DNA of 64,000 nt from Bradyrhizobium yuanmingense (GTDB lineage: Bacteria > Pseudomonadota > Alphaproteobacteria > Rhizobiales > Xanthobacteraceae). Both the position numbers and the translations under genes were made by a program. Position 1 is the first letter of the stretch. Each line of letters begins with the position of its first letter. The stretch spans positions 62,001-126,000 of the forward strand of contig NZ_JARFML010000012.1 in assembly GCF_029167105.1 (NCBI RefSeq). Direction: 5' to 3'. Of this stretch, positions 31,524 through 40,968 are shown in pieces. The notes under the pieces are model-generated. The model was not told where the DNA came from. It saw nothing but the letters and a program-made list of their open reading frames with translations, and did not search any database.

Positions 31524-33017
31524 ATGGCCATCATGATGCCAGCAAGCGACCAGGCCGTGCTGGCGCGTCGCAGCGAAATCGTCGCCGCCCTGCGCGCAAT
31601 CGTGCCGGGCGAGGGCGTGATCGACAGCCTCGCCGAGATGCGGGCCTATGAATCCGACGGGCTGACCGCCTATCGGCAGCCGCCGATGGTTGTGGTGCTT
31701 CCGGATACGACCGAGCAGGTCTCGCTCGTCCTGAAATATTGTGCCGCGCAGAACATCAAGGTGGTGCCGCGCGGCTCCGGCACTTCGCTGTCCGGCGGCG
31801 CGCTGCCGCTCGAGGACGGCGTGCTGCTCGGCCTCGGCAAGTTCAAGCGCATCCGCGAGATCGATTTCGACAACCGCGTCGTCGTCACCGAGCCCGGCGT
31901 CACCAACCTCGCAATCAGCCAGGCGGTCGCCCATGCCGGCTTCTATTACGCGCCCGATCCGTCCTCGCAGATCGCCTGCTCGATCGGCGGCAACGTGGCG
32001 GAAAATTCCGGCGGCGTGCACTGCCTGAAATACGGCATGACCACCAACAACGTGCTCGGCTGCGAGATCGTGCTGATGAGCGGCGAGATCCTGCGCATCG
32101 GCGGCAAGGGCTGCGAGAATCCCGGCTATGACTTGATGGGTGTCATCACCGGTTCCGAGGGCCTGCTCGGCGTCATCACGGAGATCACGGTGCGCATCCT
32201 GCAGAAACCCGAGACGGCGCGCGCGCTGATGGTCGGCTTCGCGCAGGTCGAGGCGGCCGGCGAATGCGTGGCCCGCATCATCGGCGCCGGCATCATCCCC
32301 GGCGGCATGGAGATGATGGACAAGCCCGCGATCCACGCCGCGGAGGCCTTCGTCCATGCCGGCTACCCGCTTGATGTCGAAGCGCTGCTCATCATCGAGC
32401 TCGACGGGCCCAAGATCGAGGTCGACGAGCTGATCACGCGCGTCGAGGCCATTGCGAACGCCTGCGGCTCGACCACCTGCCAGATCTCGACTTCGGAGGC
32501 CGAGCGCAACCTGTTCTGGGCCGGCCGCAAGGCCGCGTTCCCCGCGGTGGGCCGCATCTCACCCGATTATCTCTGCATGGACGGCACCATCCCGCGCGGC
32601 GCGCTGCCGAAGGCGCTCGCCCGCATCCGCGAACTCTCGGAAAAGTACCAGCTCGGCTGCGCCAACGTGTTCCATGCCGGCGACGGCAATCTGCACCCCC
32701 TGATCCTCTACGATGCCAACAGGCCCGGCGAGATCGAGCGCGCCGAAGCCTTCGGCGCCGATATCCTGCGCGCCTGCGTCGAGTTCGGCGGCGTGCTCAC
32801 CGGCGAGCACGGCGTCGGCATCGAGAAGCGCGACCTCATGCCCGACATGTTCAGCGAGATCGACCTCAACCAGCAGCAGCGCCTGAAATGCGCCTTCGAC
32901 GCGCAGGGCCTGCTCAATCCCGGAAAAGTATTTCCGACCCTGCACCGCTGCGCCGAGCTCGGCCGCATGCACGTCCACGCGGGCAAGCTGGCGTTCCCGG
33001 ATTTGCCGCGGTTCTAG
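31524..33017 (+). CDS. glcD: FAD-linked oxidase, GlcD-type
   Basis: A 497-residue flavoprotein of the glycolate/D-lactate oxidase large-subunit family. The PCMH FAD domain is about residues 50-230 (VVPRGSGTSLSGGALP, SIGGNVAENSGGVHCLKYG, GVITGSEGLLGVITE). The C-terminal FAD-oxidase domain ends in GDGNLHPLI, GEHGVGIEKR and GLLNPGKVFP, all family hallmarks. It probably oxidises glycolate to glyoxylate. No glcE or glcF follows; the next gene is on the other strand, so those subunits lie elsewhere or are not used. Confidence 0.9.
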   Translation: MAIMMPASDQAVLARRSEIVAALRAIVPGEGVIDSLAEMRAYESDGLTAYRQPPMVVVLPDTTEQVSLVLKYCAAQNIKVVPRGSGTSLSGGALPLEDGVLLGLGKFKRIREIDFDNRVVVTEPGVTNLAISQAVAHAGFYYAPDPSSQIACSIGGNVAENSGGVHCLKYGMTTNNVLGCEIVLMSGEILRIGGKGCENPGYDLMGVITGSEGLLGVITEITVRILQKPETARALMVGFAQVEAAGECVARIIGAGIIPGGMEMMDKPAIHAAEAFVHAGYPLDVEALLIIELDGPKIEVDELITRVEAIANACGSTTCQISTSEAERNLFWAGRKAAFPAVGRISPDYLCMDGTIPRGALPKALARIRELSEKYQLGCANVFHAGDGNLHPLILYDANRPGEIERAEAFGADILRACVEFGGVLTGEHGVGIEKRDLMPDMFSEIDLNQQQRLKCAFDAQGLLNPGKVFPTLHRCAELGRMHVHAGKLAFPDLPRF

Positions 33018-33092
33018 GCTCCACCGTGACGGGTGCAACCTCTCCCAGGATGACGGATTTGATGCTCGGGACGACAGCGGCGTGTTGGCCGC

Positions 33093-33866
33093 CTACTGCG
33101 CCAGCGCCAGGATGCCGCCGGCAAATGCGCGCCACGCCGCCGTTTCGCTGACCGGCCAGTTGAGCACCTTCACCGCCAGAAGCGCGAGCGTGCCCGTGAT
33201 GTACACCGGGTGCACGCGGCCCTCGGCGCACCAGTCGCGCACCATGGCGACGACGAGCAGAAGGGAGGCGACCACAGCAGGCGCGATCGTCACGGGCACC
33301 GGCGGCGGGCCGGGCGGTCCTGATGGTGCGAGGAAGGTCAGGAACCAGCGCGCGATCGCGGCGTCGAGGATCGAGACCGCCGCGAGCAGCATCAGGCGCT
33401 TGTGAACCTCGAGCCTGCGCGTGTTCATGACGGCGAGCGCGAACACCACGGCAAAGAATGCGATGCCGCTCAGCGGCACGATCGAGAAGGCGATGCCGGC
33501 ATCGGCCTGTCCGAGCGCCGCGGCGTTCTTCATCGAGGTCACGGACGCGAAGAAGCCAAAAATGACCATCGCGGTCGCAAGCGAGACGCCGACGATGCCG
33601 AACGAGCGGTGGTTGACCACACGGCCGGAGGCTGCGAGCCAGGTCTGGAGCACGAAGTACAGCGACCAAGTGAAGAACAAGAGTCCGTGAAAATGGATCA
33701 CCGGGCTTGTGGACAATGTCCGGTGAGCGAGCGGCACCCAATAGGTCGGTGCGAAGCCGAGAAAGGCAGTGGCGGCGCAGGCGAGCGCCATGTGGAGATA
33801 AAAATATCGTGCAGGCGAGGCATCACGCGCGCGTACACGACGGTCGTCGATCAGGGTCGTCATCAT
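33093..33866 (-). CDS. Multi-pass membrane protein of unknown function
   Basis: A 257-residue integral membrane protein with about seven hydrophobic segments. Conserved-looking His residues lie in the second (VIHFHGLLFFTWSLYFVLQTWL) and near the third (VNHRSFGIVG), and another in EVHKRLMLLAA. That spacing suggests haem or metal binding, as in DUF2306-like proteins, but this is inference. Two adjacent ATGs (33866, 33863) are possible starts; upstream in-frame codons look non-conserved. It ends close to glcD, convergent. Confidence 0.75.
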   Translation of the reverse strand: MMTTLIDDRRVRARDASPARYFYLHMALACAATAFLGFAPTYWVPLAHRTLSTSPVIHFHGLLFFTWSLYFVLQTWLAASGRVVNHRSFGIVGVSLATAMVIFGFFASVTSMKNAAALGQADAGIAFSIVPLSGIAFFAVVFALAVMNTRRLEVHKRLMLLAAVSILDAAIARWFLTFLAPSGPPGPPPVPVTIAPAVVASLLLVVAMVRDWCAEGRVHPVYITGTLALLAVKVLNWPVSETAAWRAFAGGILALAQ

Positions 33867-33975
33867 GGGTGAGTCTGGAGAGGCGGGGTTTGGTTCAAGC
33901 TTCGGGATGCTGTGTGTGACTCGGCGCACGTTGCTGAGCGCCGAAACTCTTGTCCGGGGCGACAGCGGAGAGATA

Positions 33976-35520
33976 TCATCCGCCCGCGCTCAATTCTGCG
34001 CGATCAAGTTCCTCCTCGAGCCGATGAAACGCATCGTCGCCGATCACCTCGGTGGCGCGCAGGTCGAAGATCGCTTTGCGCGCGGCCTCGATAGCGCGGC
34101 GGCGCAGGGGATCGGCGGGCAGTTCGCCGTTGCTGATGCCGCCGTTGGGATCGGTCTCGGCCTGCATCAGGATGGCGCGATATTCGAGCCGCAGGATTTC
34201 CGCCTCCTCCGACGGATCGCTCTCGATCGCATCGAGCGCGGCGCGATAGGCCACGGCGCGGCCGCGGGCGACCTCGATGCCGACGGGATCGTCGTCCTTG
34301 AGGTTGAAAGCGAGGATCAGCGGCCGCAGCGTCAGGCCCTGGATCACCAGCGATCCCAGCACCACCGCAAACGCGATGAAGACGATGAAGTCACGATAGG
34401 GAAAGTTTTCCGGCAGGGCAAAGGCGGTGGCGAGCGTGACGAGGCCGCGCATGCCGCACCAGGAGATGATGAGCCCGCCCTTGGGCGAGGCCACCTGCTG
34501 CGGATCCTTGGGCTGATAGACCCCCTGCGCGATCAGCACCCGCAGGCTCGTGCGATAGAACGTCACCCAGAACAGGCGTACCAGGATCACCGTAAGCAGG
34601 ATCCAGGCGGCGGCCACGCAGTATTCCCAGCGCACGTCCGCATCCAGCCGCGTCCAGATCGGCCGCATCTGCATGCCGATCAGCATGAAGGCGAGCACGT
34701 TGAGCACGAACACGGTCGTCTCCCACACCGCATAGGACGGCACCCGCAGCCGCGCCGGGATGCGGGCCGGCGCGGTGCGCGCGACCGTGATGGCGTAGAC
34801 CACGATGGTGAGGATGCCGGAGAGGCCGAGATGCTCGGCGGCGATCCAGACCATGAAGGTGGTGGCGAACTGCACGATGATGGCGCTCGGCGCCTCCGTC
34901 ACCCGCTCCATGAACAGCGGAATGATGCGGCCTGCGGCCAGACCCGCGATGACGCTGCCGACCAGCGCCAGCGCCATGGTCGGGGCGACCTGGCTCCAGG
35001 TCAGATGCTCGGTGGCGACCGCGCCGACGGCGATGCGATAGATCAGCAGCGCGCTGGCATCGTTGAGCAGGCTTTCGCCCTCCAGCACCTTGACCATGCG
35101 GTGGGGCAGCTTGACCTGGCTCAGGATCGCAACCGCAGCGGCCGCATCCGGCGGCGCCACGATGGCGCCGAGCGCGACCGCGGCGGCCCAGGGCATGTCG
35201 GGCATCAGCCGGTGCGCGACATAGGCCACGGCGGCCGTGGTCAGGCCGACCGCGGCCACCACCAGGGTCGAGACCGGAACCCAGTTCTTGCGAAGGTCGC
35301 GCAGCGACGTGTCGAAGGCGGCATCGAGCAGGACCGGCGCGACAAAAAGGGCAAGGGCGAGGTCCGGCTCCAGCGTCCAGGACGGGCTCGACGGCACGAA
35401 GGCGATCAGCGCGCCGCCGATGGCGAGAAAGGTCGGGTAGGGCACCTTGATCCGCCGCGCCAGCGCCGATAAGCCAACCGCGCCGAGCAGCAACACAATG
35501 ATCCATTCGAATGTCGACAC
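33976..35520 (-). CDS. CPA1-family Na+/H+ antiporter
   Basis: A 514-residue transporter with about 12 membrane segments and a soluble C-tail of about 110 residues. It exchanges Na+ (or K+) for H+ across the inner membrane. Family marks: FVAPVLLDAAFDTSLRDLR, GAIVAPPDAAAAVAILSQ with the ion-site Asp, LEGESLLNDASALL, and CGMRGLVTLATAFALP. I chose GTG 35520 (MSTFEWIIVLLLGAV) because GGGG lies about 6 bases upstream and the start matches the family; a GTG at 35553 is an alternative. It is a single gene. Confidence 0.9.
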   Translation of the reverse strand: MSTFEWIIVLLLGAVGLSALARRIKVPYPTFLAIGGALIAFVPSSPSWTLEPDLALALFVAPVLLDAAFDTSLRDLRKNWVPVSTLVVAAVGLTTAAVAYVAHRLMPDMPWAAAVALGAIVAPPDAAAAVAILSQVKLPHRMVKVLEGESLLNDASALLIYRIAVGAVATEHLTWSQVAPTMALALVGSVIAGLAAGRIIPLFMERVTEAPSAIIVQFATTFMVWIAAEHLGLSGILTIVVYAITVARTAPARIPARLRVPSYAVWETTVFVLNVLAFMLIGMQMRPIWTRLDADVRWEYCVAAAWILLTVILVRLFWVTFYRTSLRVLIAQGVYQPKDPQQVASPKGGLIISWCGMRGLVTLATAFALPENFPYRDFIVFIAFAVVLGSLVIQGLTLRPLILAFNLKDDDPVGIEVARGRAVAYRAALDAIESDPSEEAEILRLEYRAILMQAETDPNGGISNGELPADPLRRRAIEAARKAIFDLRATEVIGDDAFHRLEEELDRAELSAGG

Positions 35521-35651
35521 GATGATCCCCGAAGCCGATTTCAGCGGCGCCACAAGCTAGCACCAATCCGGCCGTATGATGGATAGTGCGGCTTCAAGGC
35601 AAGAGCTTAACCAAGAGCTTAACATCGACGACAAGGCTTCGACTGCAACGC

Positions 35652-36410
35652 ATGCGTTCTCTCATTCAGCTGATCGGCGCCGGACTGCTCTATGCGCTCT
35701 CGTTCGCCCGGGCCGATGCCGCGACCGGCGGCGAGCCGGTGGCTGTGACGCAGGTCGATGTCGCGCCCTGCCTCGCCGCGGCCGCAGCCGATGACATGGA
35801 CAAGGCCGCCACTGCCTGCGCCGAAGTGATCGACAACGAGAAGACGGCGAAGGGCGATCTGATCAAGGCCCTGATCGCGCGCGGTGAGCTCTATGCGCGG
35901 CACGATCAGGTCGACCGTGCCATCGCCGACGACAGCCGTGCTCTTCTGCTCGATCCCGGCCTTGCCGACGTCTTCAATGCGCGCGGCGAACTCTGGCTGA
36001 AGAAGGGTGACAAGCCGAAGGCGGTGCAGGATTTCGGCGCAGCGCTCAGGATCGATCCGAACCACGAGAAGGCCAAAGCCAATCACAAGGCGATGGCGCG
36101 CGAGATCGAGCGGATCGGCGCGCAGATGGCGGTCGCCGGCAAGCCCAGCTTCAATTGCGGGCGAGCGCGTCGGGCGGTGGAACGGGCGATCTGCGGCAAT
36201 CGCGAGCTCGCCGATCTCGATCGCGAGGTCTTTGCCTCCAATGCCCGTGCGATCCGGGAGGCGCGCAATGCGGCCGAGGCCAAAGCGCTCCAGCGCGAGC
36301 AGGACGAGTTCATCGCGCGCCGCAATGCCGATTTCGGCCGGCCGGGATACGACCTGAAGAAGGCGATGCAGCAGCGCTTGCAGCGGCTGAACGGTATGGA
36401 TGGATATTGA
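35652..36410 (+). CDS. Exported TPR protein with LprI-like C-terminus
   Basis: A 252-residue protein with signal MRSLIQLIGAGLLYALSFARADA, two TPR units in the middle (KGDLIKALIARGELYARHDQVDRAI, ADVFNARGELWLKKGDKPKAV) and a C-terminal domain like LprI/DUF1311 (SFNCGRARRAVERAICGNRELADLDREVF). LprI is known as a lysozyme inhibitor in mycobacteria; here that role is inference. A shorter relative of the next gene downstream, with the same C-terminal ending (RPGYDLKKAMQQRLQRLN). ATG 35652 gives the best signal. Confidence 0.85.
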   Translation: MRSLIQLIGAGLLYALSFARADAATGGEPVAVTQVDVAPCLAAAAADDMDKAATACAEVIDNEKTAKGDLIKALIARGELYARHDQVDRAIADDSRALLLDPGLADVFNARGELWLKKGDKPKAVQDFGAALRIDPNHEKAKANHKAMAREIERIGAQMAVAGKPSFNCGRARRAVERAICGNRELADLDREVFASNARAIREARNAAEAKALQREQDEFIARRNADFGRPGYDLKKAMQQRLQRLNGMDGY

Positions 36411-36719
36411 GTCCTTGCCTCTCCCCTGCGTGCACGCCTCGTCCTTCGAGACGGCGCTTACGCGCCTCCTCAGGATGAGGCTAATTGGCGTCAGTGCCCG
36501 CTGAAACTGCAGCCGTGCACTCCGTCCTCATCCTGAGGAGCCCGCCTGAAGCGGGCGTTTCGAAGGATGCTGCAGGGAAAAGCTCTCATATGCGATAGTC
36601 CCAGCCCCAAGCGGGGCGAGGGAGAGCCGGCAGCGCTCCGTCCCTCCCAGGCCCGGTTTGAACCCATCGCTTGCCAGCTGCGACAACGGTGAGAACCCGA
36701 CGTCACGGAGCCCAATGTC
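36411..36719. repeat. Intergenic inverted repeat pair (CCTCAGGATGAGG type)
   Basis: This 309-bp gap holds CGTCCTTCGAGACGG...CTCCTCAGGATGAGG (36440-36480) and its inverted partner CCTCATCCTGAGGAG...TTTCGAAGGATG (36527-36569). Pairing would make a long hairpin. No gene is supported here. The following gene's ribosome site GGAG lies at 36707-36710. Confidence 0.6.
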
Positions 36720-38111
36720 ATGTGCGGCACTCACGCCTCCGCGCAAGCGCTTTCGCCTGCCAAAATCTCGCTTCGCGCCCTCTTTCTCGGCGCGGCCATG
36801 AGTTTCGTTCTCGCGGCTCCCGCCGCGGCGAGCACCGAGTGCGTGCTGGGAAGCAAGGCCGCCCCGGCCGAGTTGATCTCCGCGTGCAGCGCCATCATCG
36901 ACCAGACCGCCAATTCGGCCGCCGAACGCAGCGCGGCCCTCGTCGTCCGCGCCGAAGCCAATGCGCAGACCCTTGGAGGCCAGTCACAGGCGCTGCGGGA
37001 TCTCGACCGCGCCATCGCGCTCGACGGCAAGAACGCGAAGGCCTGGCGCGTGCGCGGCGATCTCCTACGCGAGGCCGGCGGCGACCTCAATCGCGCCGCG
37101 GCGGATCTGACCAAGGCGATCGAGCTCGACCCGCAGGATGCCGAAGCCTACGAGTTGCGCGGCGTCGTCTACACCAATCAGCGCCGTCTCGACCGCGCGC
37201 TCGCCGATTACGACCAGGCGATCAAGCTGAAGCCGGACGATGCGCAAGCCTGGTCTGACCGCGGTGTGGCCTATTATCTCGGCGGCGACAACGAGAAGGC
37301 GATCAGAAATTTCGACGAGGCGCTGCGGCTCGATCCCAACCGCGCGCGCACCTACACCAATCGCGGCGCGGCCTACAAGAAGCTCGGCCAGCTCGACAAG
37401 GCGGTCGCCGACGACGGCGAGGCGATCAGGCTCGACCCGAAGGTGCCGGAATATTACGACAACCGCGGCCTGACCTATGCTGCGATGGGCGAGTACGACA
37501 AGGCGATTGCCGACTACGACCAGGCGATCCGGCGGGAGCAGCGCGCCAACTTCCTGACCAACCGCGGCGATTCCTACCAGTTCAAAGGCGAGCTCGGGGC
37601 GGCGCTGAGCGACTACGAGGCTGCGCTGAAGCTCGATCCGAATTTCGCGAAGACCTACAATAACCGCGCGGTGCTCTACAAGAAGATGGGCGAGCGCAAG
37701 AAGGCGCTTGCCGATTATGAGACGGCGCTGAAGCTGGATCCCGGCAACGAGAATGCAGCGAACGGCCGCCGCAGCATGATTGCCGAGATCGCCAGGTTCG
37801 GCGCGGCGTCGCCGGGCCCAATGCATGCGCGCTCGGCCGACGATAGCGGTCCGTCCTTCAACTGCGCCACCGCCAAGCGCGAGGTCGAGAAAGTGATCTG
37901 CGCCGATCCGCAGCTCGGCGTGCTCGACCGTCAGATCGCCGAGACCTATGAACGCGTGCTGAGGGCTTCCAAAGGACGTTCCGCTAGCGACCTGCGCAAG
38001 ACCCAGCGCGAGTTCCTCACGACGCGCAATGCGAGCTTCCGCCGCCCCGGATACGATCTGAAGAAGGTCATGCAGGACCGCTTGCAGCGGCTGAACGCGA
38101 TGGAGAGCTGA
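36720..38111 (+). CDS. Exported multi-TPR protein with LprI-like C-terminus
   Basis: A 463-residue protein: signal (ALFLGAAMSFVLAAPAAAS), about eight TPR units from residue 70 to 345 (typical unit: PDDAQAWSDRGVAYYLGGDNEKAIRNF), then an LprI/DUF1311-like domain (SFNCATAKREVEKVICADPQLGVLDRQIAETYERVL). The ATG at 36720 has GGAG 9 bases upstream. It is a larger relative of the gene just before it; both end RPGYDLKK.MQ.RLQRLN, so they arose by duplication. The TPR part probably holds a periplasmic partner. Confidence 0.88.
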   Translation: MCGTHASAQALSPAKISLRALFLGAAMSFVLAAPAAASTECVLGSKAAPAELISACSAIIDQTANSAAERSAALVVRAEANAQTLGGQSQALRDLDRAIALDGKNAKAWRVRGDLLREAGGDLNRAAADLTKAIELDPQDAEAYELRGVVYTNQRRLDRALADYDQAIKLKPDDAQAWSDRGVAYYLGGDNEKAIRNFDEALRLDPNRARTYTNRGAAYKKLGQLDKAVADDGEAIRLDPKVPEYYDNRGLTYAAMGEYDKAIADYDQAIRREQRANFLTNRGDSYQFKGELGAALSDYEAALKLDPNFAKTYNNRAVLYKKMGERKKALADYETALKLDPGNENAANGRRSMIAEIARFGAASPGPMHARSADDSGPSFNCATAKREVEKVICADPQLGVLDRQIAETYERVLRASKGRSASDLRKTQREFLTTRNASFRRPGYDLKKVMQDRLQRLNAMES

Positions 38112-38478
38112 GAGGCGAAGGAGCTGAAGCCTTGCGGCTGGTTCCGTAACCTCTCCCGCCTGCGGGAGAAATCGACGCGCTCGGAGAGCGCGGCGGGTGA
38201 GGGCTCTCTCCTCTTGGGGACCTCATGAATTTTGCACGATCCCAACGCGGAGACACCCCCACCCTAACCCTCCCCGCAAGCGGGAGAGGGAGCCGACTGC
38301 CGATGCCGCGCAAGCTTCACGCCTCTCCGCCAAAAAACCCATCCTTTTCAGCTTGAACCGCGGCCCGTTCCCGGGAAAATGGCTCCAAACAAGGCCGGCA
38401 ATTGATCCTGGTCATGGCGGGGCGCCTGTCCTGCCACGAGGTTCAAGCCAGGTGAATAAAGGGAACGGGAGCGCGGGA
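38112..38478. repeat. Intergenic region with CTCTCCCGC-type repeats
   Basis: This 367-bp gap contains CCTCTCCCGCCTGCGGGAGA near 38150 and CCTCCCCGCAAGCGGGAGAGG near 38265, both short inverted repeats related to 13995-14020. They flank a GGCGGGTGAGGGCTCTCTCC stretch. No gene is supported. The promoter for prpE must lie here or within it, but I see no clear boxes. Confidence 0.55.
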
Positions 38479-40389
38479 ATGAACATCCAGGGCAAAGGTC
38501 GTTATCACGAGGTCCACGCGCGCTCGCTGGCGGATCCGGAAGGCTTCTGGGCCGAGGCGGCGAAAGAGATCGACTGGATCGAGCCTGCGACGAAGATCTT
38601 CGATCCCTCGCAAGGAACCTACGGCCGCTGGTTCGCCGGCGGCGTCGTCAACACCTGCTACAACGCCCTTGACCGCCACGTCGAACGCGGCCGCGCCGAC
38701 CAGGTCGCGCTGATCCATGATTCGCCGCTGACGGGCTCGGTCACCAAGCTCACCTATGCCGAACTGCTGAACGAGGTCCAGGCGCTCGCCGCAATCATGC
38801 AGGATTTCGGCATCGCCAAGGGCGATCGTGTCATCCTCTATATGCCGATGGTGCCGGAGGCGGTGGTCGCGATGCTCGCCTGCGCGCGGCTCGGTGCGGT
38901 GCACTCGGTGGTGTTCGGCGGCTTTGCCGCGAAAGAGCTTGCCACCCGCATCGACGATGCGCAGCCCAAGCTCATCCTGTCCGCCAGCTGCGGCATCGAG
39001 CCCGGCCGCATCGTGCAGTACAAGCCGCTGCTCGACGAGGCGATCAAGCTTGCCAGCAGCAAGCCGAAGGCCTGCATCGTGCTGCAGCGTCCGCAGCTCA
39101 CCTGCGAGATGACGCCGAGCCGCGATTACGACTGGGCCAGCCTGCGCCGCAAGGCGCTGAACGACGGCAAGCGCGCGGCTTGCGTGCCTGTCGCCGCGAC
39201 AGACCCGCTCTACATCCTCTATACCTCGGGCACGACGGGCGTGCCGAAGGGCGTCGTGCGCGACAATGGCGGGCATCTCGTCGCGGTGAAATGGTCGATG
39301 TTCAACCTCTACGGCGTCGAGCCGGGCGAGGTCTGGTGGTGCGGCTCCGACATCGGCTGGGTGGTCGGCCACAGCTACATCGTCTACGGCCCGCTGCTGC
39401 ATGGCGCGACCACGATCATGTACGAGGGCAAGCCGGTCGGCACGCCCGACGCCGGCGCGTTCTGGCGCGTGATCTCCGAGCACAAGGCGGTGGCCTTCTT
39501 CACCGCGCCGACGGCCTTCCGCGCCATCCGCAAGGACGACCCGGAAGGGAAATTCATCCGGCAGTACGACCTCTCGAAATTCCGCACGCTGTTTCTCGCC
39601 GGCGAGCGTGCCGATCCGCCGACCGTCGAATGGGCGGAGCAGCAGCTGAAGGTACCGGTGATCGACCATTGGTGGCAGACCGAGACCGGCTGGTGCATCG
39701 CCGGCAATCCGGTCGGTCTCGGCATGCTGCCCGTGAAGCACGGCTCGCCGACGGTGCCGATGCCGGGCTATCAGGTCGATGTCGTCGACGAAGCGGCAAA
39801 GCCGGTCGGCCCCAACACCATGGGCTCGATCGTCATCAGGCTGCCGATGCCGCCGGGCTGCCTGCCGACGCTGTGGAATCAGGACGCGCGCTTCAAGGAG
39901 GCGTACTTGAGCGAATTCCCCGGCTATTACAAAACCTCCGACGCCGGCTACAAGGACGAGGACGGCTATGTCTTCGTGATGGGCCGCACCGACGACATCA
40001 TCAACGTCGCCGGCCATCGCCTCTCCACCGGCGGCATGGAGGAGATCTTGGCCTCGCATCCCGATGTCGCCGAATGCGCCGTGCTCGGCGTCAAGGACGC
40101 GATCAAGGGCGAAGTGCCCTGCGGCTTCCTGGTGCTGAAGGCGGGCGTGAAGCGCCCGCCCGCCGAGATCGAGAAGGAGATCGTCGCGCTGGTGCGCGAC
40201 AAGCTCGGCCCGGTCGCCGCGTTCAAGCTCGCCATCACGGTCGGCCGCCTGCCCAAGACGCGCTCCGGAAAGATTTTGCGCGGGACCATCAAGAAGATCG
40301 CCGATGGTGAATCCTGGACCATGCCGGCGACGATCGAGGATCCCAAGGCACTCGACGAGATCGGCGAGGCGCTGAAGGGACGGGTATGA
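38479..40389 (+). CDS. prpE: Propionyl-CoA synthetase
   Basis: A 636-residue acyl-CoA synthetase of the ACS-like group, making propionyl-CoA (or acetyl-CoA) from the acid, ATP and CoA through an acyl-AMP. Signature YTSGTTGVPKG, then WWCGSDIGWVVGHSYIVY, WWQTETGW, and the C-terminal catalytic Lys in LPKTRSGKILRG, the usual acetylation site. Start ATG 38479 has GGGAG about 7-12 bases upstream. The opening GRYHEVHARSLADPEGFWAEAA is typical of PrpE. It stands alone without prpBCD, so it may serve general propionate or acetate activation. Confidence 0.93.
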   Translation: MNIQGKGRYHEVHARSLADPEGFWAEAAKEIDWIEPATKIFDPSQGTYGRWFAGGVVNTCYNALDRHVERGRADQVALIHDSPLTGSVTKLTYAELLNEVQALAAIMQDFGIAKGDRVILYMPMVPEAVVAMLACARLGAVHSVVFGGFAAKELATRIDDAQPKLILSASCGIEPGRIVQYKPLLDEAIKLASSKPKACIVLQRPQLTCEMTPSRDYDWASLRRKALNDGKRAACVPVAATDPLYILYTSGTTGVPKGVVRDNGGHLVAVKWSMFNLYGVEPGEVWWCGSDIGWVVGHSYIVYGPLLHGATTIMYEGKPVGTPDAGAFWRVISEHKAVAFFTAPTAFRAIRKDDPEGKFIRQYDLSKFRTLFLAGERADPPTVEWAEQQLKVPVIDHWWQTETGWCIAGNPVGLGMLPVKHGSPTVPMPGYQVDVVDEAAKPVGPNTMGSIVIRLPMPPGCLPTLWNQDARFKEAYLSEFPGYYKTSDAGYKDEDGYVFVMGRTDDIINVAGHRLSTGGMEEILASHPDVAECAVLGVKDAIKGEVPCGFLVLKAGVKRPPAEIEKEIVALVRDKLGPVAAFKLAITVGRLPKTRSGKILRGTIKKIADGESWTMPATIEDPKALDEIGEALKGRV

Positions 40390-40401
40390 GTTTGCCCTGC
40401 T

Positions 40402-40489
40402 GTCATGCCCGGGCTTGACCCGGGCATCCATCAATGAGCAAGCACTTGCCATGATTTCGATGGATTGCCGGGTCAAGCCCGGCAATGAC
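40402..40489. repeat. Palindromic intergenic element (GCCCGG type)
   Basis: An 88-bp palindrome: GTCATGCCCGGGCTTGACCC at the left, GGTCAAGCCCGGCAATGAC at the right, with GGCATCCATC and GATGGATTGCC inside. It lies directly after prpE and is the closest relative of the element at 3077. Confidence 0.75.
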
Positions 40490-40509
40490 GAATGAGACAG
40501 GACGATCAA

Positions 40510-40776
40510 ATGTCAGCCAAACTCGCGCAATATGGGGCAATCTCTCTGCTCGCCGTCGCTCTCTCCGCCTGCTCGGCGCGCTACCAGAATCCGGTGGCGG
40601 TGGGCGGCGACGACGACGATGCCGTCTGCCAGAGCCGGGGCTATGCGCAGGGCTCGCCGGAATACGTGGCCTGCCGCAAGGACCGCGACGTCCAGCGCAA
40701 CGCCGCCACCGCCCGTGCCGACCGCCGCCAGCGCGATCTCGGCGAGTACATGCTGAACAATCCCGTGCGGCCGTGA
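40510..40776 (+). CDS. Small lipoprotein
   Basis: An 88-residue lipoprotein with lipobox LSAC (LLAVALSACSARY), so Cys near residue 21 is lipidated and the protein sits in the envelope. The mature part is polar: GGDDDDAVCQSRGY, SPEYVACRKDRDVQR, with two Cys likely paired. AGGAC 6-7 bases upstream supports ATG 40510. A family of this shape (C.srGy..gs.eY..C) is common in rhizobia with no known function. Confidence 0.8.
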   Translation: MSAKLAQYGAISLLAVALSACSARYQNPVAVGGDDDDAVCQSRGYAQGSPEYVACRKDRDVQRNAATARADRRQRDLGEYMLNNPVRP

Positions 40777-40968
40777 TGTGAGCTACGGCACTATGCTGCC
40801 GCGCCACCCGCTTCGCATTCGCGCTTTCCGTGACACATCTGCAACGCCGGGGCCAAATCGCGTCGCGATAGTCCTGGTTTGATCGGCATCAAATCCTTCG
40901 CCATCCTCTTTCTGCTCTGACGCTGATGTCGCGCAACGACGCGTGGACATGGTTGAAGGGGATTGAAA

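Noticed and set aside
33865..35472. Plus-strand open frame of about 535 codons over the antiporter gene
   Set aside because: Antisense to a clear 12-helix CPA1 transporter; no domain, highly charged, no ribosome site.
38443..40509. Minus-strand open frame of about 688 codons over prpE
   Set aside because: Composition (His, Arg, Asp-rich) is typical of GC-rich antisense; prpE on the plus strand has all its motifs.
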